Shown: positions 35,105-44,686, numbered from the stretch's first letter. The stretch: 64,000 nucleotides of DNA from Candidatus Caenarcanales bacterium (GCA_030065015.1 JASJDU010000024.1:36814-100813); one strand, 5' to 3'. The notes: generated by a model from the letters alone, not told the origin. Translations and numbers: made by a program.

Positions 35105-35923
35105 TTAGTTGGATTTCATGGGATTTCTAATTGTCGCCTCAGAAAGAGCATTCAATGCATTTTGAGGAGTGTTGGTTGAAATGATAGGTGGTGTGGAAGT
35201 TTTATTTTGTGGTCCTTGAAATTTCACAATGCTTGAATTGACCATTGTAGAAATGAAGGGGATAACTTTTTCAATTAGCCTTTCGGGTTGTGAGTTCCAC
35301 TTTAATGCTACTTCATTGTGAGCTTGAGTTCTTCCTTCATTGAGTAATAAGTCGTTGTATTTTTTAGTAACAGACTTTGAGTCAGTTAAGTCGAAATCTT
35401 CAAGTTCAAGGGTCTGTTTAGGGCATATTTGATAGGCTTCTTTTTCATTGGATTGAGGTAAATTCTCTCTTTTTTTTAAAACGGATATTTTAGAGTTCGG
35501 ATTATGTGCAATTGGATAGGTTCTGCACATAGTAGGTCTATCCATATAAACTGAGCACCTTCCGAGTACACGACTCCCTGGATGATATTTGTGATTGGGT
35601 AGTTCGGGATTTACTTCTGCTCTTTCCTCTTCTCCGAGAAAGAAACACTTAACTGTCCCAGGGAATAGCTTTGACTCAACTCTTTTCAACGCTAGAGAGA
35701 ACATTTTCCCTTTTTTATCTTGGTTATCAAAAATAAAGGGAAACATAATATTTTTATTGGAGGTGTAATTTAAGTTGAAGGGTATTGGCTCAAAGCAAAC
35801 ACCTTTTACTGCTTCATTTAAACCAATAGCATTTACTAAATCTATGAAATCATAAACGGTAATTATTAGTCTGTAAGCTCTACAACAACCAGCATGGCAA
35901 CTATCACAGATATTACTACTCAT
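35105..35923 (-). CDS. YkgJ-family cysteine-cluster protein
   Basis: Putative zinc or iron-sulfur binding protein of the YkgJ (CxxCxxxCC) family. The 272 aa product starts with CDSCHAGCCRAYR (residues 6-18), then CFFLGEEE near 93, and GRCSVYMDRPTMCRTYPIAHNP near 120-141, the typical second cysteine set. A later CPKQTLE stretch may add a ligand. The C-terminal ~70 residues are Ser/Thr/Asn/Pro-rich and probably disordered. Biochemical role unknown in the family. It is a solitary gene with a 150-bp gap to cysK. Confidence 0.85.
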   Translation of the reverse strand: MSSNICDSCHAGCCRAYRLIITVYDFIDLVNAIGLNEAVKGVCFEPIPFNLNYTSNKNIMFPFIFDNQDKKGKMFSLALKRVESKLFPGTVKCFFLGEEERAEVNPELPNHKYHPGSRVLGRCSVYMDRPTMCRTYPIAHNPNSKISVLKKRENLPQSNEKEAYQICPKQTLELEDFDLTDSKSVTKKYNDLLLNEGRTQAHNEVALKWNSQPERLIEKVIPFISTMVNSSIVKFQGPQNKTSTPPIISTNTPQNALNALSEATIRNPMKSN

Positions 35924-36181
35924 TGAGATTTAAGAATTTGTCAATTAATATCTATAATCTTCCTCAGAGGGATAACCTTTAAACAAACTTGTAATTCTAA
36001 ACACAGACTGATAATGAAATTGTTTGAAACAAGTAGTTTGAAATTTTCAAAGATCAACCGAATGTATTAAATGTAATTTTGATTTTTATGAATAAGCTTC
36101 TTTGCCTCAGTTATTCAAGAAAAATAATTGGCTTAGCTTGGGAATGAATGAAGATATATTCTTATAAACAAATATTTCAAA

Positions 36182-36715
36182 GTGCAAACTTGGTCGGTAG
36201 TAATTTCAGGACAAGTAATACCCCTTGATAGTGCCAATGTGAAGGTTAAGAACTTACTAGTTGGAAGAGACGAAAAAAGCCATATTTATATTGATTCAGA
36301 TAGTGTTTCTCGTTATCACTCGGAAATAAGGAGGAGCAAATCTGATAGTTCTAAAACTTTTGATTATTTTATTAGAGATCTTGCAAGTGTTAATGGTACT
36401 TTCATCAAAGTATCTAGAGTGAATGAACGCGGAGTGTCTAATATCGAATGGGATGAGTTGGAACCTGGAAGAATTCACAAGTTGTCCAGCGGCGATACCT
36501 TCAGGTTTGGGGATACAGAGCTAACATTTACTTTTAAAGAAGAGTATTCTCAAACGGGAGAGGTCTATTTAGCTGAAATTCTTCACCAACAGAATGAAAT
36601 TGAAGAAGAATATGAGGAAGTTGAATACTCAAGAGAAGAAAGTTATGACGCAGGAAATCAGCTCGTTTCGAGAGTTCTTGAGATAATCTCCAAAAATAAT
36701 CCATTTAAAAAATAA
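36182..36715 (+). CDS. FHA-domain protein
   Basis: Forkhead-associated domain protein, expected to bind phosphothreonine peptides. Of the 177 aa, residues ~25-115 form the FHA fold: LLVGRDEKSHIYIDSDSVSRYH (Gly-Arg, Ser and His-equivalent positions conserved), then FIRDLASVNGTFIKVSR with the Asn-Gly turn, and FRFGDTELTFTF. The C-terminal ~55 residues are acidic (EEEYEEVEYSREESYDA) and likely disordered. The start is GTG 36182. No kinase or phosphatase is adjacent, so its partner is unknown. Confidence 0.88.
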   Translation: MQTWSVVISGQVIPLDSANVKVKNLLVGRDEKSHIYIDSDSVSRYHSEIRRSKSDSSKTFDYFIRDLASVNGTFIKVSRVNERGVSNIEWDELEPGRIHKLSSGDTFRFGDTELTFTFKEEYSQTGEVYLAEILHQQNEIEEEYEEVEYSREESYDAGNQLVSRVLEIISKNNPFKK

Positions 36716-36783
36716 ACAAAAATATAATTGGAATTGCTCCTAATTTTAAATAGATATTTTGGGTTGATTTGAAATTATGGACT

Positions 36784-37395
36784 TCAAAGATTCTTCATGA
36801 AAATAGGGCTATATTCATTGACAATTAAATTGACGTATCTGATGTCATCGTCATAAATAATGCCTTCTTTCACATTGCCCCATCCTTGATTGTAAGCCAT
36901 AAGAGCATCATTCAAATTTTTATTGAAATAGTCTTCTGACAGCAGGAGATTGATATATTTAGCTGAGCAATTGAGATTATTTGACATGTTCTGAAGTTCA
37001 TTTTCATTCATTTTACAAATGAAACGACCGGTTGATGGCATTATTTGAGTTAAACCAATTTCACCTGCTTTTCCTCTAACTCTCTCTCTGAAGGATGATT
37101 CCTTATAGATTAAACCCAACATTATCGACATTGCCTTTTTATATCCCAATTTTTGGCTTAGTCCTTCTTTTTTTACTGCTGTATGAGTTGCATTGAGTAT
37201 TTGGCACCATTCATTTTGAGAAATTCTTAAGAACTTTGGTTTTATCGAACACTTCATGTTTCCTTTTTGAGGGAATTTATAAGGGGAGATATGAGTTAAC
37301 TTCTCACTGAGAACTGGAAAGCAAAAAACGTTCATAAGAATGAGGACTAATAACGTTTTGTGAAGAGCGCTATTGAAGTTTTTTTTCATTTTCAT
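36784..37395 (-). CDS. Exported lytic transglycosylase (SLT domain), first copy
   Basis: Signal peptide (residues about 1-30, MKMKKNF then a hydrophobic core ending PVLSEK). The SLT fold has the catalytic Glu in YKESSFRERV (near residue 98), the GEIGLTQIMPSTGRF block (near 108-122) and the MAYNQGWGNV block (near 170). It cleaves peptidoglycan glycan strands to anhydro-muropeptides in the periplasm. Two cysteines flank the segment after the GLTQIMPST block (CKMN and NLNCSAKYI), a pattern repeated in the second SLT at 53.7 kb. Solitary gene, convergent with the FHA gene. Confidence 0.9.
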   Translation of the reverse strand: MKMKKNFNSALHKTLLVLILMNVFCFPVLSEKLTHISPYKFPQKGNMKCSIKPKFLRISQNEWCQILNATHTAVKKEGLSQKLGYKKAMSIMLGLIYKESSFRERVRGKAGEIGLTQIMPSTGRFICKMNENELQNMSNNLNCSAKYINLLLSEDYFNKNLNDALMAYNQGWGNVKEGIIYDDDIRYVNLIVNEYSPIFMKNL

Positions 37396-37543
37396 TTGAA
37401 AACTAATTAATGAAATACTTTTATCGATGAATAATTTAGATTATCAATTATTCATTTTTAGCAACTCGCAAATCCTATATAATAATATTAATTCTGTGAA
37501 GTTTAAAACTGTACCTCAATATTGAATCATTCAAAAAATACTT

Positions 37544-37777
37544 ATGAAAGTTACTCTCAATTCTCAACAAAACTATAGGCAAAGAGCAGGACAACCAGCT
37601 ACGCATCTTCAGAAACTTGGTTCAAGTATCTCAATGATAGACTCTTCAGAGAATCCTGAAAAGACTAAGGGGCAAATTGCGAGTTCGTTTAAAGTTTTAG
37701 TAGATACTTGCTATCAGCTTTCTAATAATTATAAATCTTTTGAGAGTGCTGTTAAAGGAATAAATTTTCCTAAATGA
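37544..37777 (+). CDS. Uncharacterised 77-aa protein
   Basis: Not recognised. Small, basic N-terminal half rich in Gln/Asn/Ser (NSQQNYRQRAGQPATHLQ), helical C-terminal half (GQIASSFKVLVDTCYQLSNNYKSFESAV). TATAAT at 37478-37483 is a plausible -10 about 60 bp upstream. It lies 57 bp before upp on the same strand. Its start MKVTLNS resembles that of the 28236 protein (MKIAVNS), but no other similarity is seen. Short length leaves some doubt that it is real. Confidence 0.55.
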   Translation: MKVTLNSQQNYRQRAGQPATHLQKLGSSISMIDSSENPEKTKGQIASSFKVLVDTCYQLSNNYKSFESAVKGINFPK

Positions 37778-37834
37778 AAATATAATGGCTTTGAATTTCT
37801 ATGTAATTTCAATTCAAGTTAAAAAGACTTTGCA

Positions 37835-38470
37835 ATGTCAAATTTAATTATTTCTAATAACTCTCTAGCTAAGCAGTACTTAGGGATTTTGAGAGATACA
37901 AGAACTTCAATATCAAGGTTTAGATTTGCTTTAGAAAATTTGAGCAAAATACTATTAGCAGAAGCTTTGAAAGATTTAGATTTGAAAAGCTATGAAGTGG
38001 ATACACCATTGGAAACAACAAGTGCTTACGAGCTTTTAAAACCGGTTGTTGTTGTACCAATATTAAGAGCTGGTTTGTCTATGCTTAACCCCTTCTTGGA
38101 CTTTTTACCGGATGCACAAATTGGTTTTATTGGACAGAAAAGAGATGAAGAAACTGCGCAGGCTTTTGAGTACTATAAAAATTTTCCAGAGTTGAAAAAT
38201 AAAACATTAATAATTACTGATCCAATGTTAGCAACGGGAGGTTCAGCAGTTGCAACTATCGAGGCGCTTATAGAAAAAGATGCCAATATAAATGATATAA
38301 AACTCGTTTGCGTTATTTCTGCCCCTGAAGGTATAGAAAAGGTGCATTCTAAGTATCCTACTATTCCAATTATTACAAGTTCATTAGATAGTCACCTGAA
38401 TGAACAAAAATTTATTGTTCCAGGGCTGGGAGATGCAGGGGATTTATGGGCTGGAACAAATGGGAATTAA
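37835..38470 (+). CDS. upp: Uracil phosphoribosyltransferase
   Basis: Pyrimidine salvage: uracil plus PRPP gives UMP. The 211 aa product shows PILRAGLSMLNPFLDFLP (near residues 77-94), GFIGQKRDEET, the PRPP loop LIITDPMLATGGSAVATIEAL (near 128-148) and the C-terminal uracil site VPGLGDAGDLWAG. Length is standard. It overlaps the panE start by a few bases, so they form a two-gene unit. Confidence 0.95.
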   Translation: MSNLIISNNSLAKQYLGILRDTRTSISRFRFALENLSKILLAEALKDLDLKSYEVDTPLETTSAYELLKPVVVVPILRAGLSMLNPFLDFLPDAQIGFIGQKRDEETAQAFEYYKNFPELKNKTLIITDPMLATGGSAVATIEALIEKDANINDIKLVCVISAPEGIEKVHSKYPTIPIITSSLDSHLNEQKFIVPGLGDAGDLWAGTNGN

Positions 38471-39389
38471 TAAATTGAACATTTGGGTTTATGGTGCTGG
38501 TGCCGTTGGCTGCTTTTATGGTTCTAAGCTGATTGAGTCTGGTAATAACGTTCTGTTTGTTTCTCGTGGTGCTCAGCTGAGGGCTTTAAAGTCTCAAGGT
38601 TTGAAAATCACTAGTTGTGATGATGATTTTTATTACAAAGATGTTCAATGTTGTTCTGAAGAAGAGCTGGAAAATCAAACTACTCCAGATCTGGTAATTG
38701 TAAGTGTTAAAAGTTATTCCAACAGAGAAGTTGCAAATAAATTATCAAAGCTTTTGAGTGACGATTCTGCTATTTTCGTTTTTCAGAATGGAATCAATAG
38801 TGAACATCTTTACAGGAAAATTTGTGGAGAAAAGAAGACAGTTCGTGTAATTCTGAATATTGCGGCTAAGGTTGAGTCTCCTGGAAAGATCTTTCATAAA
38901 TCTGGCGGCAAGGTAATAATTGAAGATAAACATAGCCTTTCTCAAAGGTTGTTTGATGAATTCCATTCGGTAAATGTTGATTGCCAGTTGGTCAAGGATA
39001 TAAAGAATGCGATTTGGAATAAAATTTTATGGAATGCATCTTTTAATACCGTTACAGCTTTGTCGAAATTGACTACAGCTCCAATCGTTCGAGATCAAGA
39101 TGGTTTAAATTTATTAAAAGCAATTGCCGAGGAGGTTATTTCTCTTGCTAAAAGTAACCATGTATATCTTGAGAGCTCTGACTTTGAGAAACAACTAGAA
39201 TTCACTCAGGAGAAGTTAGGGGACATTACAACCTCAACCAGAGAGGATGTTCTTGAAGGCAAACGAATAGAGTATCAAGCTATTGTTGGTGATTTAATTG
39301 ATGAGGCTAAAAGATTGAGCATTCGTACTCCATATTTATTTTCTGTTTACACCTTATTGAAACTTTTGGATAAAAGTTTTGAAAGATAA
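38460..39389 (+). CDS. panE: 2-dehydropantoate 2-reductase
   Basis: NADPH-dependent ketopantoate reductase of pantothenate/CoA synthesis. With the start at ATG 38460 the protein is 309 aa; the earlier in-frame ATG at 38400 would add 20 residues and overlap upp by 70 bp, so I reject it. The Rossmann motif WVYGAGAVGCFYGSKL begins near residue 9. Further blocks are VSVKSYSNREV, FQNGINSEH, the catalytic-lysine block KNAIWNKILWNASFNTVTAL (near 180-200) and a C-terminal EDVLEGKRIEYQAIVGDLIDEA substrate block. Some ApbA/PanE homologues have other keto acids as substrate. Confidence 0.9.
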   Translation: MGINKLNIWVYGAGAVGCFYGSKLIESGNNVLFVSRGAQLRALKSQGLKITSCDDDFYYKDVQCCSEEELENQTTPDLVIVSVKSYSNREVANKLSKLLSDDSAIFVFQNGINSEHLYRKICGEKKTVRVILNIAAKVESPGKIFHKSGGKVIIEDKHSLSQRLFDEFHSVNVDCQLVKDIKNAIWNKILWNASFNTVTALSKLTTAPIVRDQDGLNLLKAIAEEVISLAKSNHVYLESSDFEKQLEFTQEKLGDITTSTREDVLEGKRIEYQAIVGDLIDEAKRLSIRTPYLFSVYTLLKLLDKSFER

Positions 39390-39557
39390 TGAATTGAATT
39401 ATTGTTATGGGCTAATAAACTAGACAAGATTTGAAAATTGCTACTCAACTGAGAAGACCAATTTTCTTATAAAAATTTTCCTAAAATTTCTTATACGGGT
39501 AAGTTAATTTATGAAGCTTTATTTGAAGACTAAATTAATAGTTTAAAGATTTAAGCA

Positions 39558-40178
39558 ATGCTGCAGAAGATATTTAAGATAGCTCTAGTTAAGACGAATT
39601 TTAGTTTTGCAAAACAATTTCTTCTTATTTTTTTATTGAGTTTCTCTTCTTCAGTTATTAGCGATTCTTATTTCACTGGAAACACTGGCTACTTCGATCC
39701 CAAAATAGAGTTTACCAATTTCAATGAGCAGTATTTAGAATTTCTCATTCTAGATAAGGTGAATCAGATAAGAGAAACATATAATGCTCAATCACTGAAG
39801 TATGATGAGAAACTAAAATTAGCTGCCTATTCACAGGCGAAAGATATGAAGCGTTGGAACCGTGTGAGTCACACTCAGATAAGTTTGAAGAAAGCAACCT
39901 TAATGAAAAGGATGCAATATTTTCATATTCCTTATAAATACGTTGGAGAAAATCTTGCTGATGTATATTTAGATACCCGTTTGAATGTTAACTTCTCTAA
40001 AGAGACAATTTGGGTGAGTAGTTATAAAGAAGCAGCGGATACCTTGGTTCTATCTTGGAAATATTCACCAGGACACTTTGAAAATATGATTGATCCAAAA
40101 TTCAAATATACGGGAATTAAAGTTACTTATAATCAAAACAGGAAAACAATTTATGCTGCTCAAGTTTTTGGTGGCTAA
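39558..40178 (+). CDS. Exported CAP-domain (SCP/PR-1-like) protein
   Basis: N-terminal hydrophobic leader (residues about 18-38) for export. The CAP domain spans about 60-206: FLILDKVNQIRETYN, LKLAAYSQAKDMKRWNRVSHTQ (CAP1-like His), YVGENLADVY near 130, and SPGHFENMIDPKFKYTGIKV with the second His/Glu positions, ending AAQVFGG. CAP proteins are extracellular with varied roles. An 87-residue acidic/basic insertion is not seen; length is normal for bacterial members. Its stop overlaps the murJ stop by 4 bp. Confidence 0.87.
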   Translation: MLQKIFKIALVKTNFSFAKQFLLIFLLSFSSSVISDSYFTGNTGYFDPKIEFTNFNEQYLEFLILDKVNQIRETYNAQSLKYDEKLKLAAYSQAKDMKRWNRVSHTQISLKKATLMKRMQYFHIPYKYVGENLADVYLDTRLNVNFSKETIWVSSYKEAADTLVLSWKYSPGHFENMIDPKFKYTGIKVTYNQNRKTIYAAQVFGG

Positions 40179-41740
40179 TTTTTCATAATTTCCGATTTTG
40201 TCATTTTTCTAACACATAAAGTTACCGCAAGATATGTGAACAAGCCTAAGACAACGGCAATTAAAAATCTTATTGTTGTATTAATATCAATGAATGAAAA
40301 TTTTATGCTGGGCAGGAATTGTAGGCTTCTTAAAACCTGGAAAGATGTAGAAGATATTAAGTAGCAGGCAAAACCGATGAATAGATATTGAATGCACTTG
40401 AGCCAATCAAAATTGAATGAAAATGAAAACTTTTGTTTGAATAGAAAAATAAGTAACAATGAATTAATAAGAGCGGTTAATGTTGTACTCATGGCGATAC
40501 CAGCAACTTGAAACTTTGCGGATAAAATCCAATCTAAGAGTGCGTTCCAAATTATTGAAATTAAGCTTACGATAAATGGAGTTTTAGAATCACCAATTGC
40601 ATAAAAGGCTCTGGTATATATTTCTCTAGGAAGACTTGTTATTAAGGAAACTGCTAAGCCTAATAAAGCTAAATTAACCAAATGAGAAGAATGGGTATCG
40701 AATTCTCCTCTAAGAAATAGAAGCTCAATTAGTGGTTTGGATAAAGCTAAAATAATAGCTGTTGCTGGTATTAGAAGATACAACAGATTGATTAATTCTC
40801 TATATAGAGTGCTTATAAAACTCAATTTATCTTCTTTTAAATTTGCAATTTTAGGAAGAAAAGAGACCAAAGAAGAACCCACTAAAATCCCAAATGGTAG
40901 CTGAATCAAGCGATTAGCCATTAGTATTGCCGTCCAACTTCCTTCTTCAAGGCCAGCACAGAAAAAACTATCAACATATACGTTTAAACTGCCAATAGTA
41001 CTACTCAAAAGGGCGGGCATCAAAATCCAGACAAAGTACTTTAAATCATCGTATTCTGCTTTGAAGTTCGAAATGTCAAACTTGTATTCCGAGTTGAAGA
41101 AGTCAATTATTTGAACAACAGTCTGAACCAAAGCCCCTAGAGAAGTCCCAATTCCTAGTACCCATTCACCGAGAGATTTATAGCCTATAAAGATAAGGCA
41201 AACCAAGGTAACGCTGGTTAATAATGGACTGAGGCTGGGCCAAAAGTAGTGTTTCTTGAAGCTAACAGCGCCAAATAAAACACCTATAATTCCAGACATT
41301 ATGAAGACAGGAATCATGAAATTGACCTGCTTGCTAACGGCTGAACTTAAAGAATCGTTATTGGGGATTATGAGATGAAGTAATGAGTTTTTAGCAAAGA
41401 ATAGAGCGATCGCTAATATACAGAAAAAGCAAAGTACTATTAGAAACAATTTACTTAAAAATCTCGATTGTTTTCTTTTTGCAATATCCGGTGCAATTCC
41501 TGATTGAATGTGGCTAAGCGTTGTTACAACCGCAGAGTGGAAAGGTCCATTCAAACCACCGAGAAGTATAAAGATGTTTCCAGTGAATAAATAAGCAAAA
41601 TTGAAAGCGTCCGCTGCTTTCGAAGTTCCAAAGAAAGCAGCAATGACTAAATCCCGAATGAAACCAGCTACTTTACTTAAACCAATTAAAAAACTGGTTT
41701 TGAATAATGATTTGAACCAAGACAGACTCGTTGAGGACAT
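40175..41740 (-). CDS. murJ: Lipid II flippase MurJ (MviN)
   Basis: Flips lipid II across the inner membrane for peptidoglycan synthesis. The 521 aa product has 13-14 membrane helices of the MOP superfamily. The N-terminal block LSKVAGFIRDLVIAAFFGTSKAADAFNFAYL (near residues 20-50) and the conserved LPREIYTRAFYAIGDSKTPF block (near 376-395) are family signatures. ATG start at 41740. Converges on the CAP gene with 4 bp overlap. Paired functionally with the two SLTs and the RlpA-like protein in this window. Confidence 0.95.
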   Translation of the reverse strand: MSSTSLSWFKSLFKTSFLIGLSKVAGFIRDLVIAAFFGTSKAADAFNFAYLFTGNIFILLGGLNGPFHSAVVTTLSHIQSGIAPDIAKRKQSRFLSKLFLIVLCFFCILAIALFFAKNSLLHLIIPNNDSLSSAVSKQVNFMIPVFIMSGIIGVLFGAVSFKKHYFWPSLSPLLTSVTLVCLIFIGYKSLGEWVLGIGTSLGALVQTVVQIIDFFNSEYKFDISNFKAEYDDLKYFVWILMPALLSSTIGSLNVYVDSFFCAGLEEGSWTAILMANRLIQLPFGILVGSSLVSFLPKIANLKEDKLSFISTLYRELINLLYLLIPATAIILALSKPLIELLFLRGEFDTHSSHLVNLALLGLAVSLITSLPREIYTRAFYAIGDSKTPFIVSLISIIWNALLDWILSAKFQVAGIAMSTTLTALINSLLLIFLFKQKFSFSFNFDWLKCIQYLFIGFACYLISSTSFQVLRSLQFLPSIKFSFIDINTTIRFLIAVVLGLFTYLAVTLCVRKMTKSEIMKN

Positions 41741-41799
41741 TTAAATATCTAAACATATCTTAAAGTAAAAAATGCAATTGAAATTTATACTTTAAGTTT

Positions 41800-43548
41800 T
41801 TATAAGCCCATAAAGTCAGGCCCGGAACCTTGTGCAGTTGGCTTAACTCTTAGGTTGACTTCTGGGCAAACAATCTCACAAGTTCTACATTGAACACAAT
41901 TCTCTAGTGACATAGCATGTTTACGTAAGCCTTCTAATAAGTCAACGCGATGGACTTCGGCTGTACAATCGGATACACAAGGAGTATCTTTTCCTAAAGC
42001 ATCATATTTTTTAATGCAGCTGACGCACGTTTCAGCATTAAATTCATCTATATGTTCGTTTCCTTCGTGGTATTTGGTATGAGCGTAAAAAACTGCGTCT
42101 TCTCTTGAATAAATTGTGTTTTTTAAATGACCGTTAGTTTTAACTTTATTTTTTTCCTGAAATTCTGGAACAATGTGCTGATAATCGGGTTTATATTTTA
42201 TAGGACCGTAATCGAAACTGCCACTCAGTAATTTACCCATCCTTAATGCATCTTTTATCGATTTTATAGGAGAGTTTACGCCAATATTTACAAAGCCTGT
42301 CAAAGGAATACCTTCATCAATTCCATTGAGGACTTCTGGTATGTAATTACTGAGTAACCTCGGATTTTCCTGAAAAGCAAAGCGAAAATATCTTCCTTTA
42401 TATAAAGATTTGCCAACATGAGACTTAAGCACACGATCTTTATAAGTGGTTAAGTTCTTCTCTGAAAAATTCTTTGTTTCAAGCCTTTCAAATATTATAT
42501 CTGCTGCTTGAATACCACACTCCATAGACTTATCTATTCCTGCCAAAGAATTAATGTCCAATACACCTAAAGCGTCTCCAAGTAGAATAGCTCCGTCAAC
42601 TGCAAATTTCTTGGGAAGACTATAAAAACCACCTTCCGGTAAAACGGCTGCTCCATAGTGCATTAACTTACCACCTTTGATCATCTCTTGAATCCAGGGG
42701 TGTTTTTTATAGTCTTGCAGTTTTTGCTGCGGATTAATATTAGGATTTTTGCTATCAAGAGAGATTACTAAGCCCACGGTGAGTAAGTGGTCTTTCATTC
42801 CATAAACAAATCCACCTCCAAAAGTTCCATCCAGCAAAGGGAAACCTAATGTATGCCAAACTTGTCCGCAACAATCTTTCCCCTCGGTCATTTTCCAAAC
42901 TTCTTTAACTCCTACTGACCATATCTGTGGATTGTCCCTCAATTTGAATTTGTCGATTAGATCTCTGGATATGAAACCTTTATCACCGAAGCAAGTAACA
43001 TTTGCGTATACATTTTGATCTAGTGGATTAATGGATTCGCTTTCTTCAACTCTCACCCCAACAACTTTATTGGTTTCGAAAAGGATGTCGTGAGCTGCAA
43101 ATCCATTGAAAAAATCTATTTTAATGTTTGTTGATTCTTTGATTTTCTCTTTAAGCTTATTTGCCATCCAGTAAACAACTTTGCTCAAGGTTAAAACTAA
43201 GTAACCTTCTTTTTTCATCCCTGGAGGTACCAAGAAATTAGGTATATCCCATTTTTCTTTATTTCCCAAGAGACTTAAATTGCTTTTTGTACAAACACCT
43301 TCAACTGGCAATCCATCATTCTTATAATTCGGAAAAAGTCTTTCAATTACGTGTGGGTGCGAAACAGCTCCACTAACAACATGCCCACCAAATTCTTTTG
43401 ATTTCTCTAAGATAGCCATGTTGAATAGTTTGCCGTTGGCTTTGGCTAAATCAACAAGACGGTGAGCAAGAGCTAAATTGGAAGGGCTACCTCCCACTAA
43501 AAGCACATCGTATTGTATTTTTTCTGAATTTGTATTAGACACTTGCAT
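41800..43548 (-). CDS. fixC: Electron-transfer flavoprotein:quinone oxidoreductase (FixC-like, with C-terminal Fe-S domain)
   Basis: Membrane-associated flavoprotein that passes electrons from ETF (FixAB) to quinone. The 582 aa product has an N-terminal FAD Rossmann segment, FIRDLAS-type features absent, then LEKSKEFGGHVVSGA (the usual second FAD block), GDALGVLDINSLAGIDKSMECG (near 320-345) and a C-terminal ferredoxin-like domain. The first dinucleotide motif reads VGGSPSNLA, so the second and third glycines of GxGxxG are replaced. The C-terminal domain has eight cysteines (about residues 508-561), more than the four of typical ETF-QO. It is last in the fixA-fixB-fixC operon, overlapping fixB by 14 bp. 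Confidence 0.87.
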   Translation of the reverse strand: MQVSNTNSEKIQYDVLLVGGSPSNLALAHRLVDLAKANGKLFNMAILEKSKEFGGHVVSGAVSHPHVIERLFPNYKNDGLPVEGVCTKSNLSLLGNKEKWDIPNFLVPPGMKKEGYLVLTLSKVVYWMANKLKEKIKESTNIKIDFFNGFAAHDILFETNKVVGVRVEESESINPLDQNVYANVTCFGDKGFISRDLIDKFKLRDNPQIWSVGVKEVWKMTEGKDCCGQVWHTLGFPLLDGTFGGGFVYGMKDHLLTVGLVISLDSKNPNINPQQKLQDYKKHPWIQEMIKGGKLMHYGAAVLPEGGFYSLPKKFAVDGAILLGDALGVLDINSLAGIDKSMECGIQAADIIFERLETKNFSEKNLTTYKDRVLKSHVGKSLYKGRYFRFAFQENPRLLSNYIPEVLNGIDEGIPLTGFVNIGVNSPIKSIKDALRMGKLLSGSFDYGPIKYKPDYQHIVPEFQEKNKVKTNGHLKNTIYSREDAVFYAHTKYHEGNEHIDEFNAETCVSCIKKYDALGKDTPCVSDCTAEVHRVDLLEGLRKHAMSLENCVQCRTCEIVCPEVNLRVKPTAQGSGPDFMGL

Positions 43549-44686
43549 ACTCCTTTTCGGTATTTGAGCTTTCTTTAATATTTGTAGTGCTTTTAGTATG
43601 AACTTTGAGTTGCTTAATCATCTCCGGGACTATGTGGTAAACGTCCCCAACTATTCCATGATGTGCAAACTTGAAGATTGGAGCGTCAGGGTCTTTATTA
43701 ATCGCAATTATTAAAGAGGATTTGTCCATTCCAACTCGATGTTGGATTGCTCCAGAAATTCCACAAGCAATGTAAATTTTAGGTCTTACCGTTTTGCCGG
43801 TTTGTCCAACTTGGTGTTGATAAGAAATCCATCCTAAATCTACAACTTTTCTAGAAGCACCCAGAGCCGAACCTTCAAAGCAATTAGCTAATTCATTCAT
43901 CAATTCAAAACCTTCAGCATTACCCAATCCAAAACCACCGGAAACAATTACGTTAGCGTCCGCCAGTTTAACTGTTTCGTTAATTTCTCTGACGATTTCG
44001 AGTATATCGACTTTCAACTCATTCTCAGTCAAATTGACTGGTACATTTATGATTTCACCTTTTCTGGAAGAATCAATATCCAATGGAATCATAACGCCAG
44101 GTCTTGCAGTAGCCATTTGAGGATTTTTCCATGGCCCTAAAATTCTTGCTTTTAAGCTTTCGCCAAAACTTGGACGAATGGCATATAAACAACCTGGATA
44201 AAGACCAATTTTATCTGGATCCATTTTGTTAGTATGTTCGTAAGGCCCAATATCAAGTTCTGTACAATCAGCTGTAAGGCCGGTTTGAAAATATGATGCT
44301 ATTCTCGGAGCTAAATCACGACCGGTAGTAGTTGATCCCATTAACATGATATGGGGTGGTGGGCAGAAATTATTAATCCAATCAACAATCACCTTCTTGT
44401 AAGGTAATACTCGATAGTCTTTCAATGCTGGGTTATCTGCAACATAAACAACGTCAGCACCTCGAGCAATTAATTCTTGCGGTTGATTGCTAAATTCACT
44501 ACCAATTAAAAAACAAGAGAGCTTTCCACCTAATTTGTCCGCTAATCTTCTTCCAGCTCCCAATAGTTCAACGGTTACAGTTTGTATTTCACCATTAACT
44601 TGTTCTGCAATAACAACAACTTCTTTATTACTTGGAGTGATGATTTCTTTCATTGGTTGTTTTTCTTGAGCTTTATTAGTATTCAT
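43535..44686 (-). CDS. fixB: Electron-transfer flavoprotein alpha subunit
   Basis: FAD-binding alpha subunit of the ETF, partner of FixA. The 383 aa product has an N-terminal domain (VVVIAEQVNGEIQTVTVELLGAGR near residues 22-45, MLMGSTTTGRDLAPRIA) and a C-terminal FAD domain with VSGGFGLGNAEGFEL (near 245-259), GASRKVVDLGW, the VGQTGKTVRPKIYIACGISGAIQHRVGMDKS block and AINKDPDAPIFKFAHHGIVGD. It is longer than simple EtfA and matches FixB-type length. ATGA overlap with fixA and a 14-bp overlap with fixC show coupled translation. Confidence 0.93.
   Translation of the reverse strand: MNTNKAQEKQPMKEIITPSNKEVVVIAEQVNGEIQTVTVELLGAGRRLADKLGGKLSCFLIGSEFSNQPQELIARGADVVYVADNPALKDYRVLPYKKVIVDWINNFCPPPHIMLMGSTTTGRDLAPRIASYFQTGLTADCTELDIGPYEHTNKMDPDKIGLYPGCLYAIRPSFGESLKARILGPWKNPQMATARPGVMIPLDIDSSRKGEIINVPVNLTENELKVDILEIVREINETVKLADANVIVSGGFGLGNAEGFELMNELANCFEGSALGASRKVVDLGWISYQHQVGQTGKTVRPKIYIACGISGAIQHRVGMDKSSLIIAINKDPDAPIFKFAHHGIVGDVYHIVPEMIKQLKVHTKSTTNIKESSNTEKEYASV

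Noticed and set aside
38400-38459. Earlier ATG for panE
   Set aside because: It would overlap upp by 70 bp and add residues not matching PanE; the Rossmann motif begins right after the 38460 start.
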